Shown here one piece after another: positions 15,314 through 20,420 of a stretch of DNA of 20,420 nucleotides. Within the stretch, counting starts at the first letter, position 1, and each line of letters begins with the position of its first letter. A program made the translations under genes and the position numbers. This stretch comes from a virus. The DNA lies in the IMG/VR virus record IMGVR_UViG_3300010150_000247, positions 1 to 20,420 of that record. One strand, given 5' to 3'. The notes under the pieces are model-generated. The model searched no databases. It was not told the origin of the DNA and worked only from the letters and a program-made list of their open reading frames with translations.

Positions 15314-15559
15314 CTATCCAAATACTATGGACATAGCTATTGATTTACCTGTGGATGCCTTTGTATCCAACTGAGTTTGAATTGGGCTTGTTACATTAGT
15401 AACGTAGTTCAACTCAGTCGATGTAGCTGTAATACTTAAATCTGATAGGCTAGATACAGTACCAATACCGCCCCTTGGTAAAGTTACATCAGCATTACCT
15501 GATCCGTCTTCAGCGGTTATTGTGATCGAACCTGACGCAGTATTTAATTTCAATCCCAT
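15314..15559 (-). CDS. Short fibre-like protein with C-terminal GKSIAMSIVFG tag
   Basis: The 81-residue protein has three parts. The first is a beta opening, GLKLNTASGSITITAEDGSG, followed by ADVTLPRGG, as in the heads of many cyanophage and marine phage fibre proteins. The second is LSDLSITATSTELNYVTNV, with SPIQTQLDTKA, a fibre helix motif found before trimeric shafts. The third is STGKSIAMSIVFG, identical in its last 13 residues to the end of the tail protein at 853-1353. It looks like a fibre with the shaft missing, a minimal head-plus-tag. Ribosome site CTAAGGTACACAATG. Function unknown; perhaps an adaptor or minor virion protein. Confidence 0.78.
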   Translation of the reverse strand: MGLKLNTASGSITITAEDGSGNADVTLPRGGIGTVSSLSDLSITATSTELNYVTNVTSPIQTQLDTKASTGKSIAMSIVFG

Positions 15560-15567
15560 TGTGTACC

Positions 15568-16023
15568 TTAGAGTGGACGTTTTTCTGAGTAGGTGTTAAC
15601 TACTAACTGTGCATTAACTGGTATCGTCAGGGTAGCTGCAGAATCTATAGTAGTTCCACTACCTGTTTCATATTCTACACTAGCATCTAGAGTCTGATCT
15701 ACATTTATTGTAGTTGTAGTGTACGAGTAAACTTCATTAACAGTGGCAGATACAAAAACTTTTGCATCGCCTGAGAGAGTTATAGCTGATCCACTATTAT
15801 TGGATTCTAGTGCTCCTCTGGTCAGTGTTGTCCCACTGGCAGTATAGATACCCCTGCCAATCTCAAAGTTGTCTCCGTCCTCTATGACGTAAGAAAGAAC
15901 ATCACCATCTGTCACACCTGCATCAGCGAAACTTTGGTATCCTGTCTCAGCAGAACCTAGAGTTATAGTACCTGTCCCAGTTGTGCTAGTGGACATCTTG
16001 GCCCTGTTAACGAGTTTGACCAT
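15568..16023 (-). CDS. Beta-rich virion protein, marine-phage family of unknown function
   Basis: The 151-residue protein begins MVKLVNRAKMSTSTTGTGTI, followed by TLGSAETGYQSFADAGVTDG, then YVIEDGDNFEIGRGIYT and TLTRGALESNNSGSAI. I know this pattern from many tailed-phage virion proteins, where the N-terminal 100 residues are strongly conserved and the C-terminal part varies. Here the C-terminal part (TLTIPVNAQLVVNTYSEKRP) resembles a small beta-strand cap. Ribosome site AAGGTGG is strong. Virion location is inferred from the operon and resemblance. Confidence 0.8.
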   Translation of the reverse strand: MVKLVNRAKMSTSTTGTGTITLGSAETGYQSFADAGVTDGDVLSYVIEDGDNFEIGRGIYTASGTTLTRGALESNNSGSAITLSGDAKVFVSATVNEVYSYTTTTINVDQTLDASVEYETGSGTTIDSAATLTIPVNAQLVVNTYSEKRPL

Positions 16024-16031
16024 AAGCCACC

Positions 16032-16403
16032 TTATGCAGGATCAGGAATACCGATTGTGAATGAAGCTAGAGAGAATGTATTACCCGATGTTACGCTCTG
16101 AGAGGCGCTGAGAGAGCCTGTGGCAAGCAAACGAGAGTTTGAGGTGTCAACTATCGCATAATGCGTTGCAGTGCCTGTGCCGCTTACAGAGCCGTCTGAG
16201 ATAGCAGCAACAACAACTTCCCTTCCTCCACCGCTACGATCAGTAGGGCTAGCAATGGAAAGTGACGTAGAATTACCTAAAGTATGGGCGCTAGTCGCTT
16301 CAGCGTAGGTTGTAGACTCTTGTGACGTAATATCTATGCGGTTTGCCTCAGTATCTAGTACTGTAAGGCCATTATCAAACACTCTATCTGCTAAACTAGC
16401 CAT
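16032..16403 (-). CDS. Beta-rich virion protein next to portal, unknown function
   Basis: The 123-residue protein reads MASLADRVFDNGLTVLDTEA and then NRIDITSQESTTYAEATSAH, with a Ser/Thr-rich strand region and GTGTATHYAIVDTSNSRLLA near residue 80. Closely similar proteins appear beside other fibre-like genes in many marine phages; none that I know has an assigned function. It overlaps the portal gene end by 8 bases, so translation is likely coupled to it. No signal peptide, membrane segment or catalytic motif is visible. Being the first of four such genes here, it may belong to one appendage or decoration complex. Confidence 0.8.
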   Translation of the reverse strand: MASLADRVFDNGLTVLDTEANRIDITSQESTTYAEATSAHTLGNSTSLSIASPTDRSGGGREVVVAAISDGSVSGTGTATHYAIVDTSNSRLLATGSLSASQSVTSGNTFSLASFTIGIPDPA

Positions 16404-17712
16404 TTTCAGCTACTTTCTTTGGTGGAAGCTCTGCGTTAGCCAACAAAGCGTTAACTATGTCTTCTTGGTCGCTCAAATCTATGTTTGCACCGTTTAGGTT
16501 GCGTAAATAGCTACCAAGTTCACGTAAATCGTGTGGAGCAACGTCTCCTGCACAAATTTTAGGCATTAAATCGAAGTTTAGGCCGTTCATTTGCCATAAA
16601 CGCTCAACAAGTTGCTTATTTAGCACATCAAAGATAGAATTTATGTAAGATTCCATAGATCGGAGGAATAAATCTGTCTTTGACTTGCTAAGAGCGTAAG
16701 AACCGTTGGCTCCTGCCCCCAACATAAGAAATTCAGCCATAACACTACGTGCAATATCGTGTTGATAGCGACTTATGATGGGATTTATGTCAATATTTCG
16801 AGATCCGTTGGAAGCAATAAGCTCAACGTCAACAATACGCTGATTTGTAGGCTTACCTTCGGCATCACGATAGACATCTGACGGCAACAAGGCGTAACCC
16901 TGCTCATTAAACTTAAGATCACGTAGAATCTTCTCCATTTGCGATCTAACAGAGGCTTGATCTGCTGTTGCGTCAGGACTTAGGTATTCTGCAGCAATTC
17001 TACCAATCGGTACACCATGTAACTCACGTTCAACTGCTATCGCTTCGATGTTCTGGAGGTTTTTAAGATATTGGTAAGCAGAGTATGCATTACGCAGGAT
17101 AGAACGTCCAGATGGGTCGTTGTTCGTGTTTGTTGTCTTGTAGTGTAGTATTTTTGTAGACGGTATGAAAAGAGTTTTAATTCCGTAGTTTTGTTCTTGG
17201 TGGACACCTAGGACATCTCCTGTTGTCTTATCCACCTCGAACCGTTCTATTGTCCATTGCGCTCTAGACGCTAACTTACGGACACCAATTCTTCCATCAG
17301 AGTGCTTACTGTATTTCTTCGCACTTCTATTATCTGGTCCAAGGCGTCTTTTATATACAACCTCAAATAATGAGAAACCAAATGTCAAGTGCGATAGAGC
17401 CTCTGAGATGTGATCATCAACAGAATGTTCCATGTCTTCTAGTACAGATTTTACGAAGTCAGCTTCACGCTGTGCTTCATCTGTGTCGTTTGCAGGTTCA
17501 ACATAGAAATCAACATCTCTAAGAACCTGTTCTGTGGCGTACATGATTGCGCCAATTGTGCTATCGTTGTCTCGCATCTCACGAAACTTACGAATAGCTC
17601 TTTTACCTTTTAGGTCTTGTAAAAACTCATCAGCACGGATTGTTCCTTGGCGAGTGTGCGTACCTGCCTGTCCAAGTTCAATCTTGCCTAGTCCTTCACT
17701 TAAATTCTTCAT
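16396..17712 (-). CDS. Portal protein (DUF935/gp29-like)
   Basis: The 438-residue protein lies 3 bases after the large terminase stop. It shows the DUF935/Mu gp29-like portal pattern: FREMRDNDSTIGAIMYATEQ, then VDFYVEPANDTDEAQREADF, LTFGFSLFEVVYKRR, and ILHYKTTNTNNDPSGRSILR, with YQHDIARSVMAEFLMLGAGA near residue 335. Portals form the dodecameric ring through which DNA enters and leaves. Its length fits the smaller portal subfamily (about 400-520 residues). The ribosome site is the TAGGATAAACGATG context overlapping the terminase end. The family assignment is from recognition; the exact subfamily is less certain. Confidence 0.92.
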   Translation of the reverse strand: MKNLSEGLGKIELGQAGTHTRQGTIRADEFLQDLKGKRAIRKFREMRDNDSTIGAIMYATEQVLRDVDFYVEPANDTDEAQREADFVKSVLEDMEHSVDDHISEALSHLTFGFSLFEVVYKRRLGPDNRSAKKYSKHSDGRIGVRKLASRAQWTIERFEVDKTTGDVLGVHQEQNYGIKTLFIPSTKILHYKTTNTNNDPSGRSILRNAYSAYQYLKNLQNIEAIAVERELHGVPIGRIAAEYLSPDATADQASVRSQMEKILRDLKFNEQGYALLPSDVYRDAEGKPTNQRIVDVELIASNGSRNIDINPIISRYQHDIARSVMAEFLMLGAGANGSYALSKSKTDLFLRSMESYINSIFDVLNKQLVERLWQMNGLNFDLMPKICAGDVAPHDLRELGSYLRNLNGANIDLSDQEDIVNALLANAELPPKKVAENG

Positions 17713-17715
17713 CGT

Positions 17716-19086
17716 TTATCCTAAGTGTATCTGGCTAAGACCTTTAGCATTTGAATAGGAAAGGCGAAGTGTGGGGTTCGTAACGCCATTCAACATAAGG
17801 TCAGTTAAGGCCCAAACACAAGCGTCTAGTCGATCTGGGGAACCCATAGAGCCTAATGGCTCCCAAGTTCTCATTTGCGTTTCCAGTTCGTCCAACCCTT
17901 TAGCATGTTTAACTTTGCCTCTTTCATAGAGCGCAGATATAGGTTCAGCCCTAGCCATTTTTCCTCTAGAGGCGTGTACAAGCCTGATAGGAACTGCTTC
18001 ATCCTCTGCTTCAAGAGTTCTGCGAACCATATCACCGCCTTGATTGCGTTCTGCAACAATACGATCAGCACTATGTGCTTTATACAGTGATATAGCTTTT
18101 GCAGCCCACTCAGCAGGGCTATACCGATCTGTTGCATCTTCAAGAACATAGCCAATTCCATTTACATCTATACCTGCAACAATAAGTCCTGTCATATCAG
18201 ATTCCGTCTTAGACGTAACAGCAGGATCTATTGAAACAACAATTCTATTTAGTTCGGGAATGTCTTTTTGTTCGATTGTACATTTGTCGAGGACTTCGGT
18301 TGTCCATAAAGCTCCATCAGCCTCCTCCAACATCTCTGCATAGAGTTCCTGATTACCAAGTCTTGTTCCTTCGTATTCTTTTTTAATTGTTTCAAGGAAA
18401 GGTTTGGCAAGGTTGTCTATGTTATCGAATGTAGAACCACGAGTAATGTGGCTCTGAGGTGAAGCTATCAAAGCCCTCATTAATTTAGTGGGCTTCGGTG
18501 TGGTAGTTACCATCACTCTTGGTTTGCGTCCAAGTCGTAAGGTAAACTGTAGCATGTCCCATACATCTTGTTGGTTACGCCATGCTGCAACTTCGTCTGC
18601 CCATGCTGCGTGAAACTGAGGTCCACGTAATCTCTCTGGGTCTTCCGCTGAGTAGAACTCGACTTTCGCTCCGTTCTCCCATGTGAGTGTCCTGTTTGTT
18701 GGTGACCAGTTTGGGTATCCCAATTTACCGCCACGATAGGTCTTATCGCTCTTCCAACAAACATTCAGAAACCCTGATTCACCTTCAACCATAACCCTAC
18801 GAATATCAGAGTTAGTAGGAGCAACTGCAGCAATGCGCTTCTTTCCACTTTTGACTTGGTGTCTTACCCATTCAACACCTGCTCTAGTCTTTCCCCAACC
18901 TCGACCTGCAAGAGCAATCCAGATATTCCAATCACCATTTGGTTCTAGTTGCTCTGGTCTAGCCCAAAACTCCCAAGTGTGTTGGAGCTCTTCTGTTTTC
19001 TTTGGGCCTAGTTGGTCTAAAACTTCCTTGAGTTTCTCAGGGGGTATTTCTCTAAGGTCAGTCGCTGTTATTTTCATCGGGATCAT
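17716..19086 (-). CDS. terL: Terminase large subunit
   Basis: The 456-residue packaging motor has both domains. ATPase: Walker A GRGWGKTR at 61-68, Walker B AAWADE with Asp164-Glu165, and a coupling motif VMVTTTP at 191-197. Nuclease: acidic residues Asp287 (VVSIDPAV), Glu346 (IVAERNQGGD) and Asp421 (DRLDACVWAL), the expected metal-binding triad. All key residues are intact. It overlaps the small subunit gene by 29 bases if the first ATG (19086) is used, or by 20 if the ATG at 19077 is; neither has a strong ribosome site, so coupled translation is likely. Confidence 0.97.
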   Translation of the reverse strand: MIPMKITATDLREIPPEKLKEVLDQLGPKKTEELQHTWEFWARPEQLEPNGDWNIWIALAGRGWGKTRAGVEWVRHQVKSGKKRIAAVAPTNSDIRRVMVEGESGFLNVCWKSDKTYRGGKLGYPNWSPTNRTLTWENGAKVEFYSAEDPERLRGPQFHAAWADEVAAWRNQQDVWDMLQFTLRLGRKPRVMVTTTPKPTKLMRALIASPQSHITRGSTFDNIDNLAKPFLETIKKEYEGTRLGNQELYAEMLEEADGALWTTEVLDKCTIEQKDIPELNRIVVSIDPAVTSKTESDMTGLIVAGIDVNGIGYVLEDATDRYSPAEWAAKAISLYKAHSADRIVAERNQGGDMVRRTLEAEDEAVPIRLVHASRGKMARAEPISALYERGKVKHAKGLDELETQMRTWEPLGSMGSPDRLDACVWALTDLMLNGVTNPTLRLSYSNAKGLSQIHLG

Positions 19087-19456
19087 TCTTGCCTAACAAC
19101 ATCATCAAAGTGTCGATAGCACCTTCATCAGTATCGGGGTCTTCTGATTGCTCAACTTCATTGATTGTCTGTGTAGGTGACCAACCACCTTTAGAACGTA
19201 GGTAAAACTCTGCAGCTTTGAAATCACCATCTAGAGCTTGCTGCACAATAACAGAGCCGACTTGTCCAACAACATCAGCACGAGTTTCGGCAATCAACTC
19301 TCCATAGATCTTATACAACGTAGCAGTAGAACTGGGAGCATATTGATATTTCTGAATAGATCCCATGATGTCTTTTACAGACACACCATTACGGATTCCA
19401 TCCTTTATCTTCTTAGCAACAAGTTCACTGTAAGGGAGTGGTGGTTTCTTGTCCAT
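19058..19456 (-). CDS. terS: Terminase small subunit
   Basis: The 132-residue protein lies directly before the large terminase gene and overlaps it. Residues 8-50 look like a helix-turn-helix for recognising the packaging site (YSELVAKKIKDGIRNGVSVK, then IMGSIQKYQYAPSSTATLYK). Residues 55-95 (ADVVGQVGSVIVQQALDGDF, AAEFYLRSKGGW) form the oligomerisation helices. The acidic end (EDPDTDEGAIDTLMMLLGKN) would contact the large subunit. This order is usual for small terminases. The ribosome site is weak (AAGTAAAGAATATG). Its DNA target may lie in the repeat-rich region just upstream. Confidence 0.88.
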   Translation of the reverse strand: MDKKPPLPYSELVAKKIKDGIRNGVSVKDIMGSIQKYQYAPSSTATLYKIYGELIAETRADVVGQVGSVIVQQALDGDFKAAEFYLRSKGGWSPTQTINEVEQSEDPDTDEGAIDTLMMLLGKNDPDENNSD

Positions 19457-19574
19457 ATTCTTTACTTAGTTTAATTGGTTGATCCCACTCATCGGCAGAA
19501 CTTTACTCTGTCAAGTGAGCTATTGGTACAGTTTGTTCTGGTTGAATGAGATCAACAAAGAAAACTTTCTGTAT

Positions 19575-19595
19575 ACTTAAGTATTATACTTACGA
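19575..19595. repeat. Imperfect palindrome, partner of the site at 19648
   Basis: It shares its first 18 bases (acttaagtattatactta) exactly with the perfect palindrome at 19648-19668; the right end then diverges (cga instead of agt). The two centres lie 73 bases apart. On the minus strand it contains TATAAT. Confidence 0.65.
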
Positions 19596-19647
19596 ATTAT
19601 TATTTATAAGTTTATAATCTATATGTATATATATTTATAAGTTTAAA

Positions 19648-19668
19648 ACTTAAGTATTATACTTAAGT
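19648..19668. repeat. Perfect 21-base palindrome, operator-like
   Basis: Two 10-base arms, ACTTAAGTAT and ATACTTAAGT, flank one central T. The palindrome contains a minus-strand TATAAT (19661-19656) facing the terminase genes, but no good -35 box lies upstream of it. It resembles the binding site of a dimeric repressor or activator. Confidence 0.7.
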
Positions 19669-19752
19669 ATGTCTCTCTACTTATATATATGTACTTTTTT
19701 TGTTGCTTTAGACACACAAATTTTATTTTTTTTATAAACCACTGTTTTCTAA

Positions 19753-20031
19753 CGAATCTTTCTTGTTGACACACAGGTACGAATCGTTACCAAATTTTTT
19801 ATTTTGGACATATGGGTGGTTACACCCCCACCGAATCACTTTGCGTATTATACGGAGGGTCCCACCTAATGTCAAACATTATTTTAGATTCGGGGCAGAT
19901 TTATTCCAAACTGTTGCAAAAATGTCACAAGGTTAACCATGTTGCACAATTACAACACATAAGATTAAAATTAGGTATTGACAAAGGTTTTTACTTGACA
20001 CAGCGAGCGAATCGGCAGCCCCATACGAATC
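19753..20031. repeat. Cluster of six CGAATC (GANTC) elements
   Basis: CGAATC occurs at 19753, 19780, 19832, 20008 and 20026 on the plus strand and once reversed (gattcg, 19887-19892). Two are preceded by TTGACACA at a distance of 5-6 bases (19766 and 19995). Each contains GANTC, the CcrM methylation site of Alphaproteobacteria. About one GANTC would be expected by chance in this length. Confidence 0.65.
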
Positions 20032-20066
20032 ATTTCGTGATCACAAAAGAATAATCAAAAGTAAAA

Positions 20067-20081
20067 TGTTATATTATAACA
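20067..20081. repeat. 15-base palindrome with central TATAAT
   Basis: TGTTATA, a central T, then TATAACA: arms of 7 bases, perfect. The minus strand contains TATAAT (20078-20073), so this could be a -10 box under operator control for transcription toward the terminase genes. The best -35 match is only 3 of 6. Confidence 0.5.
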
Positions 20082-20104
20082 CTCGATAAAGTATTGAATA
20101 GGCA

Positions 20105-20133
20105 ACAAAAAAAGACGGCCCCGAAAGGCCGCC
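20105..20133 (-). terminator. Rho-independent terminator after the cysteine-rich gene
   Basis: On the minus strand GGCGGCC and GGCCGTC (20133-20127 and 20120-20114) form a 7-bp GC-rich stem (one G-T pair) with a 6-base loop, followed by a run of seven or more T. It lies 34 bases after the stop at 20167 and separates that gene from the structural operon. Confidence 0.88.
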
Positions 20134-20166
20134 AGTTGAGGGAGTCATTCTATAAAAGTATATGTG

Positions 20167-20420
20167 CTATTCTACTAATTCTTTAGCTTTACGTTTGGAC
20201 GTGCCATGCGCCACGATAGCAACCGATTTACCTTTTACACTGTTACCACCGCATAACTTGCATTGAGCGCATTGGACTCGCTCTCCTGCTTCCTTAGATG
20301 CAGGACATAAGATTTCTTTACCTTTCACCAGTTTATCAATTGAGCTAATGACTCTGAATGTTCTCTCATTACGACTCCATGCAGACTCTGCTTGTTCTAG
20401 ATTATCGGCACTTGTCATAA
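20167..20420 (-). CDS. Cysteine-cluster protein of unknown function (DUF7227-like), 5' end cut off
   Basis: At least 83 residues are visible. The frame is open to the window edge, and the first visible ATG (20418) is probably internal, because relatives I recall have a longer N-terminal part before a similar M-x-SAD motif. Key features: SAWSRNERTFRVISS, then ILCPASKEAGERVQCAQCKLCGG with Cys38, Cys50, Cys53 and Cys56 (C-x11-C-x2-C-x2-C, numbering from the visible Met), then KSVAIVAHG. This is a widespread phage and plasmid family with no assigned role; the four cysteines suggest zinc or iron-sulfur binding. A terminator follows it, so it belongs to an operon upstream of the structural genes. 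Confidence 0.78.
   Translation of the reverse strand, partial: MTSADNLEQAESAWSRNERTFRVISSIDKLVKGKEILCPASKEAGERVQCAQCKLCGGNSVKGKSVAIVAHGTSKRKAKELVE

Larger units (their letters stand above)
19457..20104. other. Non-coding, repeat-rich region upstream of the terminase genes
   Basis: I find no convincing gene in these roughly 650 bases. The left half (19560-19740) is extremely AT-rich, with palindromes and direct repeats; a 13-base repeat, atttataagttta, occurs at 19602-19614 and 19633-19645. The right half (19750-20035) has six CGAATC elements and three TTGACA boxes. Being next to the small terminase gene, it could hold the pac/cos site, an origin, or the late promoter. I could not place a promoter with both hexamers well matched. 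Confidence 0.65.

Noticed and set aside
18513-18764. Second minus-strand frame inside the large terminase
   Set aside because: The terminase frame carries all motifs across this stretch; the alternative frame is a shadow with random composition.
19486-19514. Minus-strand promoter with TTGACA (19514-19509) before the small terminase
   Set aside because: The -35 is perfect but the sequence 16-18 bases further (around TGAGTG) does not resemble a -10 box.
19812-20054. Plus-strand open frame of 80 codons in the intergenic region
   Set aside because: It has no ribosome site, opposes the direction of all other genes, and covers repeated CGAATC and TTGACA elements. Its product looks like no family I know.
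19457-20160. tRNA gene or CRISPR array in the intergenic region
   Set aside because: No cloverleaf with the GTTCGANTC-type arm was found, and the repeats are irregularly spaced, short and without uniform spacers.

Overview
This window is the virion-structure half of a tailed phage (or prophage) genome, read almost entirely from the minus strand. It has long-tailed (siphovirus) architecture: two terminase subunits, a DUF935/gp29-like portal, a protease-scaffold-capsid block, neck proteins, a tail tube protein, frameshifted tail assembly chaperones and a 1287-residue tape measure protein. Several small beta-rich proteins resemble ones I know from marine phages. A cluster of GANTC sites (the CcrM methylation site of Alphaproteobacteria) lies in the one large intergenic region. 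Together these suggest a marine alphaproteobacterial host, but this is inference, since no host gene is present.

Layout in direction of transcription (right to left). 20420-20167: 3' end of a cysteine-rich gene of unknown function, followed by a rho-independent terminator (20133-20105). 20104-19457: about 650 bases with no convincing gene, holding AT-rich palindromes and repeated CGAATC elements. 19456-16396: small terminase, large terminase, portal. 16403-13923: four beta-rich, fibre-like or decoration-like genes inserted between portal and protease. 13923-10340: a ChaB/XkdF-type protease fusion, scaffold, decoration protein, major capsid protein. 10328-8299: head-tail connector and tail terminator genes, mostly overlapping by 1-4 bases. 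8288-7311: tail tube protein. 7310-7222: a structured leader that can form a pseudoknot. 7221-6458: tail chaperone pair joined by a -1 frameshift. 6465-2602: tape measure. 2602-1: distal tail or fibre genes, including one with a cupredoxin-like domain, with the last gene cut by the window edge.

The genes form a standard assembly programme. Terminase packages DNA through the portal into a shell built by scaffold, capsid protein and protease, the neck proteins close it, and the chaperones load tail tube protein onto the tape measure. The less ordinary parts are the copper-type cupredoxin module in a tail protein, an 11-residue C-terminal tag shared by two distant genes, the RNA structure before the chaperone gene, a protease domain that appears split over a gene overlap, and the palindrome/GANTC region beside the terminase genes.
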